DNA of 20,174 bases, from positions 1-20,174 of the forward strand of contig JAITJK010000035.1 of NCBI GenBank assembly GCA_031278935.1. Reading direction: 5' to 3'. How positions within the stretch are numbered: position 1 is the first letter of the stretch; every line of letters starts with the position of its first letter. This document shows, one piece after another, positions 13,961-20,174 of the stretch. The notes under the pieces are model-generated. The model did not search any database, had not been told where the DNA came from, and saw only the letters and a program-made list of their open reading frames with translations. Both the position numbers and the translations under genes were made by a program. Origin of the DNA: Spirochaetaceae bacterium. Lineage in GTDB: Bacteria; Spirochaetota; Spirochaetia; Treponematales; Breznakiellaceae.

Positions 13961-14895
13961 ATACGGAAACCACAGTACCGGGGCTCATTCAGAAAGCCTA
14001 TGACAGCCTTAAAGTCTCTGACGCGGCGACGGCCCTCAAGTTGTTGGAGGAAGCCCTTAAGCTTGATTTTGAGCATCCCGAAGTAGTGTACGCCCTAAAG
14101 TGTCTGAACTGGTGGCTGGATAGGATCAAGCGCTTGCCGGAATTTCCGGACCCCTATGAACAAGGGGGGGTTATCCTTGCCCAATGGAAATCCTTTTACG
14201 TGTTTCTGGATCGTATCGGGGACGCTTATGACCCCTGTCAGTATGCCCTCAGGCGCTTTGTGTTTTCCACAGCCCTACAATCCTTTCAGAGCGTGTTGGG
14301 AGACGGGATAAACCAGCATGATCCAGGCCTTCTTTTGCAGGTGGGTCGCTGTTACAAGGGAGTGGGGAACTACGAGCAGGCGATTAAGTACCTAGAACAG
14401 GCGGCTCGGTTCAAAAGGGAAGACGGCGAAACTCTTTCGGAACTGGCGGACGTGAACGCGCTCTTAAACGAAACCCGGGCCGCTAAGGTCTTGTTCCGGG
14501 AAGCCTTTTTTCTAGATCCCCAGGGTATTGATCTACGGTCTATGGAGTCGGAGATGATCATCCGACTCCGGGATTGGGTCGAAGAACTGGGCTATGAAGG
14601 GGCGGAGCTAGCCGAATGGATTCCCATTTACGGGTGCCTTTTGGGGGTCTTTTCGGTCAAACGGGTCTTGAAACAGGTGGAACTCGGCAGACTCAAGCAG
14701 TCCATTTTTACGCTGGAAAATGAGTTGCGGAACAGCCAGGATACCACAGCGCTCCTTAAGCCCCGACTGATTAACCGGTATTTCTGGCTCATCGATCACT
14801 ATGAGCATATACGGGAAGATACGAGCGTGATTGAAGAAACTATGCTCAAGATTAAAGTCATGGATCCTGGTATCTATGAACGATACCGGAATTAG
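13957..14895 (+). CDS. TPR-repeat protein upstream of GreA fusion
   Basis: A 312-residue, probably cytoplasmic protein without signal peptide or membrane segment. Tetratricopeptide-like helices are clear at residues 122-190 (LLLQVGRCYKGVGNYEQAIK, then ETLSELADVNALLNETRAAK, LFREAFFLDPQG), and an N-terminal helical pair (GLIQKAYDSLKVSDAATALK, LLEEALKLDFEHPEVVYALK) looks like another. The middle part is rich in Trp and aromatic residues and not recognisable. I believe a gene of this type precedes the GreA-fusion gene in other treponemes, which would suggest a shared role, perhaps as a scaffold; this is from memory. The start ATG has no ribosome site but overlaps a mini-ORF stop. It lies 102 bases before the fusion gene, probably in the same operon. 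Confidence 0.75.
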   Translation: MNTETTVPGLIQKAYDSLKVSDAATALKLLEEALKLDFEHPEVVYALKCLNWWLDRIKRLPEFPDPYEQGGVILAQWKSFYVFLDRIGDAYDPCQYALRRFVFSTALQSFQSVLGDGINQHDPGLLLQVGRCYKGVGNYEQAIKYLEQAARFKREDGETLSELADVNALLNETRAAKVLFREAFFLDPQGIDLRSMESEMIIRLRDWVEELGYEGAELAEWIPIYGCLLGVFSVKRVLKQVELGRLKQSIFTLENELRNSQDTTALLKPRLINRYFWLIDHYEHIREDTSVIEETMLKIKVMDPGIYERYRN

Positions 14896-14909
14896 TTTTT
14901 TTATTTTTT
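14867..14909 (+). terminator. Possible weak terminator overlapping the TPR gene end
   Basis: CTGGTATC (14867-14874) pairs with GATACCGG (14882-14889) around a 7-base loop; a T-rich run (seven T, A, six T) begins at 14896, six bases after the stem and just after the stop codon. The six-base gap makes it suboptimal. It may attenuate read-through to the GreA-fusion gene. Confidence 0.35.
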
Positions 14910-14927
14910 CCCCTACTACAAGGTGTG

Positions 14928-14996
14928 ATGATTAGTGACCCTGCCGTGAGCATGGTATGTATTCTGATTGTATGCCCCCAGGGCGAGGAGTTATGA
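14928..14996 (+). CDS. Possible 22-codon leader ORF of the GreA fusion
   Basis: ATG 14928 to TGA 14996 encodes MISDPAVSMVCILIVCPQGE followed by EL. Its stop is one base before the ATG of the GreA-fusion gene, and the fusion's ribosome site GAGGAG lies inside it. AAGGTG (14920-14925) precedes its start but at short spacing. Coding is uncertain. Confidence 0.25.
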   Translation: MISDPAVSMVCILIVCPQGEEL

Positions 14997-14997
14997 G

Positions 14998-17685
14998 ATG
15001 TCTGAAGCTCTCCTTAAAAACGTGCAGGAAATGCTGAATGAAGAAAAGTGGACTCGGGCCACTCTCAGTAATTATTCTACCAGCCAGTTCAAGGAACTGG
15101 ATCTGATCCTGAAAGAGGCGCTGGAAGCGCGAGTCTATGATGAACTCAAGAAGAACTGCGATGAACATCTTTTGCATACCAAGAACAGTATCATTGCCTT
15201 GTATCTCTCCGGGATGATTGCTCTCTCCCGGCAGATCATTGACGACGCTGCTTTGGTGAACCTGGTAACGATCTTCGTGGACAACCATAAATGGAGTATC
15301 GTTTGCTACCTGTGCGACCGGATTCTGGACTACGGGGAATCTAAATTTGCCCTGCGGACCTTGATCGATTGTTACAAGAACGAAAACCAGGAGGAGGACA
15401 TTTACGGCATTTGGGAACGACTGGTTAAAGTGGACCTGGAAGAAGCGGACCTGGCCAAATCCCTGGGGGAATATTTTGAGGCCCAGGGGAACATCGAAAA
15501 CGCCGTGGATTACTATAAAAAAGCCCTGCACCGGTACATTAACAAACAGCTCTTTACCAATGTGAAAGAGATTTGGGAAAAACTGTTGGGCTACTGTCCG
15601 GAGGATATTGATTTCTTTCTTCACGTGGAAAAGAAGATAGCCCGGAATATTAGCGAGGATAAGGCGGTGCTGCTCTTGCAGGACGTGTATGATTCCTGTC
15701 GCGAGCGGGAGGACATTAATACCGCTATTAGCATCTTAAAACTAATCCTTCAGTACGATGAACGGGACAACCAGGCCCGTAAAGAAATCATCGACTGTTT
15801 CAAAAAGAAATATGCCGCCCATAGCCAGCTCGAAGAATATATCCGGATATCCAATCTTTCCCAGCACTGGCGCAATGTTCATGAAGCCATCACAGACTTT
15901 GAGAAGCATATTGCCTTTGACAAAGGTAACTTCGTGTATCACCGCACCTGGGGGGTGGGGCGCATCGCCAGCGTTCAGGGGGACGAGATTGTCATTGATT
16001 TTACCAAGAAGCGGGAACACGTGATGGCCCTTAAAATGGCGATCAACGCCCTGCAAACCCTGTCGAAGAACCATATCTGGGTTTTGAAGGCCACCCAAAA
16101 AAAAGAAAAGCTCCACGAGCGGATCAAAAACGACTTTTCCTGGGCCTTGAAAACGGTGATCAAGAGTTTTGATAACGCCTGTGACCTTAAGCGTCTTAAA
16201 GCAGAATTGGTGCCGTCGGTGCTTTCCTTGGGGGAATGGGCCACCTGGAGCGCCAAAGCCCGGGAGATTCTCAAGACCGACCCGTCTTTTGGAGTCAGCC
16301 CGGATAACATTGATATCTATACGGTCCGGGAGCGGCCTATCAGCATTGAAGAAAAACTGTTTAACGAGTTTAAGGCGGAGCGAAATTTCTTTGACCGGGT
16401 ACAAACGCTGCGAAACTTTGTAGCCCACAAAGAGGTGGAGCTGGATTCGGAATACTTTACGGAAATGTTTTCCTATTTTACCGGCTATCTCCGGTCTCCC
16501 GCACAGATAAACGAGCAGGTCCTCGCGTCTTATCTCTTGGTCAAGGACCTCATCGCAAGCTACCCGCACCTGGGAACCGCTCTATCCTTGAATTTCCTAG
16601 ACCTGTTTCACGCCATTGAGGACATACCCGCAGTATTTTCCCAGCTCAAGGATACGAAATTAAAAGAGGCTTTTCTGCATCATATCAAGCTCTTTGTCCC
16701 CCAGTGGGCGGACGAGTACATCCGCCTGTTTCCCTACGCCCTATCCTCATCTATTATCTTCAATCTGGAGAAAGAGGGCTATGAAGCGAAGCTCATCTCC
16801 ATGGTGGTAACCTGTTTTGAAAATTACCGGGACCATAAAGAAGCGGTAGTGTGGCTCTTTAAAAACAGCAAGGAAACTTCCTGGTTCAAAAAGGCGGGTA
16901 TCGGAGAGGAAAAACAGCTCATCACCTTGATTCACATCATGGATATTACCTACCGGGATATAGAAAACCACCGGGATACCACGGAAAACCGGCGAGTGAA
17001 CAAGCAGGTGTACACCTTGTTATTCAAGGACGACATCCTCAACGCTTTTATGGACCAGGCGGACCCGGACACCATCATTCGTCTGTACACCTTTATAAGT
17101 GATGTGAAGGACCTGGACCCCACGGACAAGTTCAAGCTGCGGAACCGTATTTTGGATAAATACCCGAACTTCAAATTCTTCGGGGACGTGGAAAAGACGG
17201 TCATCAGCCGGGGACTTATGGTTACCGCCGCGATGTATGAGGAGAAGCAACGCCAGCTGGCCCATATTATGGAAGTGGAAGTCCCGGCTAATACCAAGGA
17301 AATTGCCTTTGCCCTTTCTTTGGGGGATCTCCGGGAGAACGCGGAGTACAAGGCGGCCAAGGAACGGCAGGAACTCCTGAATAACACCTTAAGCAAGCTC
17401 AAAGACGAAATTGAACGGGCCCAGATATTCGATCCCTCCACGGTCAATACGAACCGGGTATCCTTCGGTACCCGGGTGAGTTTGGTCAATACCGTCTCCG
17501 GCGCCCGGGAGGAGTATACCATTTTAGGCCCCTGGGAATCGGATCCGGTTAATCGAATTATTTCCTATCTTTCTCCCTTGGGCGGGACGCTTTTGAATAA
17601 GGCCCTGGGAGAGGAGTTTGATTTTTCCTCCTCTGAGGAAAAGATTTCCTACAAGGTAGAATCCATTATCGCCGTATCCTTTTAG
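14998..17685 (+). CDS. Large helical-repeat protein fused to GreA/GreB domain
   Basis: An 895-residue cytoplasmic protein. Residues 1-300 are TPR-like helices (for example LAKSLGEYFEAQGNIENAVD, YYKKALHRYI). About residues 308-360 hold a beta-rich segment, GNFVYHRTWGVGRIASVQGD and EIVIDF, resembling the CarD/Mfd RNA-polymerase-interaction fold. Residues 360-740 are more helical repeats. Residues about 742-895 are GreA-like: a coiled coil with LSLGDLRENAEYKAAKERQ, keeping the tip acids D777 and E780 that activate transcript cleavage, then the C-terminal domain from VNTNRVSFGTRVSLVN. GreA normally has about 158 residues, so this is a strongly extended form; T. pallidum has a similar long 'GreA' as I recall. 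The start ATG 14998 follows GAGGAG (14985-14990). It should rescue stalled RNA polymerase, with the repeats as a protein-binding scaffold (inference). Confidence 0.88.
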   Translation: MSEALLKNVQEMLNEEKWTRATLSNYSTSQFKELDLILKEALEARVYDELKKNCDEHLLHTKNSIIALYLSGMIALSRQIIDDAALVNLVTIFVDNHKWSIVCYLCDRILDYGESKFALRTLIDCYKNENQEEDIYGIWERLVKVDLEEADLAKSLGEYFEAQGNIENAVDYYKKALHRYINKQLFTNVKEIWEKLLGYCPEDIDFFLHVEKKIARNISEDKAVLLLQDVYDSCREREDINTAISILKLILQYDERDNQARKEIIDCFKKKYAAHSQLEEYIRISNLSQHWRNVHEAITDFEKHIAFDKGNFVYHRTWGVGRIASVQGDEIVIDFTKKREHVMALKMAINALQTLSKNHIWVLKATQKKEKLHERIKNDFSWALKTVIKSFDNACDLKRLKAELVPSVLSLGEWATWSAKAREILKTDPSFGVSPDNIDIYTVRERPISIEEKLFNEFKAERNFFDRVQTLRNFVAHKEVELDSEYFTEMFSYFTGYLRSPAQINEQVLASYLLVKDLIASYPHLGTALSLNFLDLFHAIEDIPAVFSQLKDTKLKEAFLHHIKLFVPQWADEYIRLFPYALSSSIIFNLEKEGYEAKLISMVVTCFENYRDHKEAVVWLFKNSKETSWFKKAGIGEEKQLITLIHIMDITYRDIENHRDTTENRRVNKQVYTLLFKDDILNAFMDQADPDTIIRLYTFISDVKDLDPTDKFKLRNRILDKYPNFKFFGDVEKTVISRGLMVTAAMYEEKQRQLAHIMEVEVPANTKEIAFALSLGDLRENAEYKAAKERQELLNNTLSKLKDEIERAQIFDPSTVNTNRVSFGTRVSLVNTVSGAREEYTILGPWESDPVNRIISYLSPLGGTLLNKALGEEFDFSSSEEKISYKVESIIAVSF

Positions 17686-17695
17686 CACCTGCGGT

Positions 17696-17713
17696 GCCAC
17701 CTGCCGTGGGGGG
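17696..17713. repeat. Intergenic GC-rich repeat, copy after GreA fusion
   Basis: GCCACCTGCCGTGGGGGG, a close match to the family core, 10 bases after the stop of the GreA-fusion gene and opposite in orientation to the two copies at 17779-17812. Confidence 0.6.
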
Positions 17714-17732
17714 CGGATCGGTCGGACTTGAA

Positions 17733-17774
17733 GCGGGGCGTGCCCCGCCCCTAATTACGCAGCCCGTCGGGGCT
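17733..17774. repeat. Two small GC-rich hairpins
   Basis: GCGGGGC (17733-17739) pairs with GCCCCGC (17742-17748); AGCCC (17761-17765) pairs with GGGCT (17770-17774). No T-run follows either, so a terminator role is doubtful. Between them CCTAATTAC (17750-17758) also occurs at 7132-7140. Confidence 0.5.
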
Positions 17775-17778
17775 TACG

Positions 17779-17812
17779 CCTCCACGGCGGGTGGGCCTCC
17801 ACGGCAGGTGGG
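17779..17812. repeat. Tandem pair of 17-bp repeats carrying a ribosome binding site
   Basis: CCTCCACGGCGGGTGGG (17779-17795) is followed immediately by CCTCCACGGCAGGTGGG (17796-17812), differing at one base. Both are inverse copies of the CCACCTGCCGTGGAGG family. The AGGTGGG of the second unit is the only ribosome-site-like sequence before the VWA gene ATG at 17815. Confidence 0.75.
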
Positions 17813-17814
17813 AT

Positions 17815-19197
17815 ATGAAGAAACGAGGATTAGCGTATATATTGATAACTATGGGGGGGTTGCTATTTGGTCAGGCGGACCCTTCCGGAGAGCCAAGGGA
17901 TGTGGTGGTGCTTCTGGATACCTCGGCCAGTATGAGCGCCTTTTACCGGGAGGTGAGCGCCTTTAGTACCGGGCCGCTTTTGAGGGAATTCCTGCGTTTA
18001 GCGGATACCTTGCATCTTATCTCCTTTTCCGATAAGCCCCGGCTGGAGCTTTCCCGGCGTGTCGAAGGCCAGGGAGACCTGGAAGTCGTTATTGGCCGGA
18101 TGTTGTTGCTCTATCCCGTGGAGCCCTACTCGGATATTATCGGCGCCCTGGCCTATACCGAGGGCTATGTGTCTACCCTGCCGGGGAAGCGGCCCAAGAC
18201 CATACTGGTCATCTCTGACGGGGAGCATAACCCCTCTCCTGGATCTCCGAGTATCCCGGAGGCGGGTCTTCAGGGGCTCCTTAGGGATATGCAAAACCGC
18301 TTGCAGGCCCAGGGGATCCGCTTTGAGTTTATTCAGGTGCCCGAAGGCCTGAAGCGCAACCCCCCCGTATCGGCCCCGCCCCAAGCCGTCCCCTCGTCCC
18401 AAGCTCCAGTTCCCCCAGCGCCTTCCCTTCCGAGCGCACCGGAGCCTTCTGCGCCACCGGCTTCGGCCTTGCAAATGCCGGTCCTCGTCCCGGAACTCTC
18501 CGTGCCCGAGGAGGAGGCCCCCTATACGCCTCCGGAAAATGAGCCTGGGTATCCGACGGACACCGCGCCCTATCCCGATGAATCCTGGGGAATGCTTCCG
18601 GAGTACCCCAGGGCAGCGGAGCCTCCGGAGTGGATCGGGGAAAAAACGCAAGATGTCCCGCAGCACAACGGAGCTCAAGCGGCAAACAAAGTCCCGCTCT
18701 TAATGTTCATCAATACGAGTCTCGGCTTTTTGGCAGTGGTGATTGTTCTCATCATCTTAGGCTTGCTCTCCCGCAAGCTGGCGGAGGCGCCTAAGCGGAT
18801 GCTGGCCCATGGTACGGAATCGGCGGATCTTGAGGGCCCTCCCATGATAGCCTTGTTCGTAAAGGATCAGAGCGCCGCCTTAGGCAGACGGAACTTGCAC
18901 ATCCTGAAGGCCGGGTATTCTTTAAGTCTCGGCGGCGGCAACTCGGATTTTCTTATTTTCCTCGTACCCGTACCGCCCCGGATTGCCCGGGTGTATTTTG
19001 ACGGGATTTCGTACTTCTTCATCCCTCAAAAACCCCAGTTCTTCCCGGATCTAGGCGGCCAGGTGCTACCAGATTGTATCGGCAAGACCATCCGTATCAT
19101 CACGGATAAAAACTATGAACTCTCTATTCGTATAGAACGGCGGGAAGACCCCTGGTATGCTTTGAGTCGCTTGCTTGCCTCAGTTACCCTGCCCTAA
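17815..19197 (+). CDS. VWA-domain membrane protein with FHA-like C-terminus
   Basis: A 460-residue protein. Residues 1-20 form a signal peptide or anchor (MKKRGLAYILITMGGLLFGQ). Residues 28-180 are a von Willebrand A domain with MIDAS motif DTSAS (35-39), FSDKP and ISDGEHNP (D135). Residues 183-290 are a Pro/Ala/Glu-rich linker. A membrane helix follows at 299-318 (INTSLGFLAVVIVLIILGLL). Residues about 345-445 are beta-rich and resemble a divergent FHA domain (ILKAGYSLSLGGGNSDFLIF, then IGKTIRIITDKNYELSIRI). It thus appears to have a periplasmic VWA and a cytoplasmic tail. The frame extends up to GTG 17791, but ATG 17815 begins the signal peptide and follows AGGTGGG. The role is unknown; VWA domains mediate metal-dependent protein contacts. 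Its stop overlaps that of the convergent hydrolase gene. Confidence 0.8.
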   Translation: MKKRGLAYILITMGGLLFGQADPSGEPRDVVVLLDTSASMSAFYREVSAFSTGPLLREFLRLADTLHLISFSDKPRLELSRRVEGQGDLEVVIGRMLLLYPVEPYSDIIGALAYTEGYVSTLPGKRPKTILVISDGEHNPSPGSPSIPEAGLQGLLRDMQNRLQAQGIRFEFIQVPEGLKRNPPVSAPPQAVPSSQAPVPPAPSLPSAPEPSAPPASALQMPVLVPELSVPEEEAPYTPPENEPGYPTDTAPYPDESWGMLPEYPRAAEPPEWIGEKTQDVPQHNGAQAANKVPLLMFINTSLGFLAVVIVLIILGLLSRKLAEAPKRMLAHGTESADLEGPPMIALFVKDQSAALGRRNLHILKAGYSLSLGGGNSDFLIFLVPVPPRIARVYFDGISYFFIPQKPQFFPDLGGQVLPDCIGKTIRIITDKNYELSIRIERREDPWYALSRLLASVTLP

Positions 19198-20153
19198 TCG
19201 CTATATTTTGCTAGGTACGCATCCATGGCAGCCACTAGGCGCCCTTCCAAGGCAGCATCATACCGAAGGGCGCCGCTTTTATTGCCTTTTTTAGCCCCCA
19301 AAATATGGCCAATTCCTGAGTACAGGGCAATAAACTGGTGCTCCACCCCATAGGCGTCAAAGACGTGGTGCAAAGCTGCGGAATTGGAATAGGGGACGAT
19401 AGTGTCCGCCACGTCATGAACCAGGATTGTGGGGATCGTGGTTTCGCCAACATAGCTCAAGGGAGAAATAGCCGCGAGCAACTGCTGGGCCGTCTCTCCA
19501 TAGCCGAGATCGGTAATATCCCCATCCGCGACCGTATGGCCTGTGGCTTTCTTCCCCACGTCATAGAACAGCTTAAGCCAGCCGAGCTTTTTGAAGCTGT
19601 ACAGGAAGGCTACATCCCTCAGATCCGTAGGCCCCGCAAGGCTTACACAGAACGCTAAGGGCAGGGGACTCGCTTCAGCGTATTGGTAGGCGTACAGCAT
19701 GGAAAGATGGGCCCCGGAAGAGTGTCCCATGATAACGGTCTTTTTCGGGTCTATTCCCTGTTCAAAGCAGAAGCGCTGTATCCCCGTAAGGGCCCCGTGT
19801 ATATCATCTAAGAGATCCTTCATGTGCACGGTGTCATCAATATACCGGTGATTCATGGATGCCACTAGGAACCGGTCCCGGAAGGTATCGAGAAACAAGG
19901 GCTGGGCGCTTTTATCGCCGTACATCCATATCCCGCCGTGGATAAACAGGATAAGCCCCTGCGCCCTGCCGTCCGGTACGGAAATATCCAGGACCTGCCG
20001 TTCATGCTCCCCGTATCGCAGGTCCTTATGCAGGGTGTACCGCATATCCTGCGGCGCTTGTTTCGTGGAAGCGCATCCGAAAACCAGGAGCAAGCCCACC
20101 ACGGCCCCGAGCCTATAACCCGCTTGTGGTAGAGAACCGTAACATTTACGCAT
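19194..20153 (-). CDS. Lipoprotein alpha/beta hydrolase (esterase/lipase-like)
   Basis: A 319-residue envelope hydrolase. The N-terminus has a hydrophobic signal ending LLLVFGCAS with Cys27, a relaxed lipobox as spirochaetes often have. The hydrolase core shows oxyanion-hole HGGIW (72-76), nucleophile elbow GHSSGAH with Ser145, acid Asp250 in HDVADTIVPY and His283 in GIGHILG, so the triad is complete. The HGG motif and the length place it with the carboxylesterase/lipase (hormone-sensitive-lipase-like) group; the substrate is unknown. ATG 20153 lies 21 bases inside the window end and has AGG immediately before it, too close to be ideal; upstream sequence is outside the window. Its TAG stop and the VWA gene's TAA share CTAA at 19194-19197. 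Confidence 0.88.
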   Translation of the reverse strand: MRKCYGSLPQAGYRLGAVVGLLLVFGCASTKQAPQDMRYTLHKDLRYGEHERQVLDISVPDGRAQGLILFIHGGIWMYGDKSAQPLFLDTFRDRFLVASMNHRYIDDTVHMKDLLDDIHGALTGIQRFCFEQGIDPKKTVIMGHSSGAHLSMLYAYQYAEASPLPLAFCVSLAGPTDLRDVAFLYSFKKLGWLKLFYDVGKKATGHTVADGDITDLGYGETAQQLLAAISPLSYVGETTIPTILVHDVADTIVPYSNSAALHHVFDAYGVEHQFIALYSGIGHILGAKKGNKSGALRYDAALEGRLVAAMDAYLAKYSD

Positions 20154-20174
20154 ACCTGCTCTGTTAATTGCTTT

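Noticed and set aside
14932..15624. A 230-codon minus-strand frame
   Set aside because: Antisense to the start of the GreA-fusion gene; no motif, and the opposite strand is clearly coding.
15742..16569. A 275-codon open frame on the minus strand
   Set aside because: It lies wholly antisense to the well-supported GreA-fusion gene, has low-complexity content with no recognisable motif, and no ribosome site was noted.
17779..17812. Tandem 17-bp repeats as a CRISPR-like array
   Set aside because: Only two units with no spacer between them, and the units belong to a dispersed repeat family.
17694..17966. A 90-codon frame across the repeat region into the VWA gene
   Set aside because: It covers repeats and then a shifted frame of the VWA signal peptide and MIDAS region; no coding sign of its own.

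Overview
The window looks like chromosomal DNA from a spirochaete of the Treponema lineage, possibly one of the moderately GC-rich, termite-gut-type treponemes. That assignment is inference. It rests on a GreA domain fused to a very long helical repeat protein, an lptC-lptA-lptB cluster with a lipoprotein-type LptC, relaxed lipoboxes, and short GC-rich repeats scattered between genes. The window is almost entirely house-keeping and envelope genes. I see no tRNA or rRNA gene, no CRISPR array and no intact mobile element.

Layout. (1) 1-349, minus: the 5' part of hisS, cut by the window edge. (2) 548-3673, plus: thyX, dnaN, recF (thymidylate synthesis, sliding clamp, recombination mediator), with dnaN and recF overlapping and no dnaA beside them. 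(3) 3922-4713, plus: a YmdB-family phosphodiesterase, meeting tail to tail a minus-strand GerMN-domain membrane protein (5699-4710). (4) 5764-5928: a decayed fragment resembling the N-terminus of an ISAs1-type transposase. (5) 6981-5977, minus: a secreted protein of an uncharacterised family. (6) 7219-10907, plus: pyrG followed by lptC, lptA and lptB, which form the inner-membrane and periplasmic part of a glycolipid export machine. (7) 11940-10912, minus: a MoeA-like molybdopterin-binding protein with a C-terminal cysteine cluster. (8) 12347-13795, plus: a GltD-like Fe-S flavoprotein. (9) 13957-19197, plus: a TPR protein, the giant GreA-fusion protein, and a von Willebrand A membrane protein. 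(10) 20153-19194, minus: a lipoprotein alpha/beta hydrolase.

The most interesting stretch is the 406-base gap between the MoeA-like gene and gltD (11941-12346). On the minus strand it holds a near-consensus promoter (TTGACA, 18 bp, TATAGT), a dyad over its -10 box, and about 50 bases later an intrinsic terminator (10-bp stem then six T). Three further hairpins follow before the MoeA-like start codon. This reads as either an attenuated leader controlling that gene or a free-standing small RNA of about 85-90 nt. It is not a riboswitch class I recognise. Other points of note are a repeat family that appears to supply the ribosome binding site of the VWA gene, a CarD-like segment inside the GreA fusion, and three convergent gene pairs whose stop codons overlap or almost touch.
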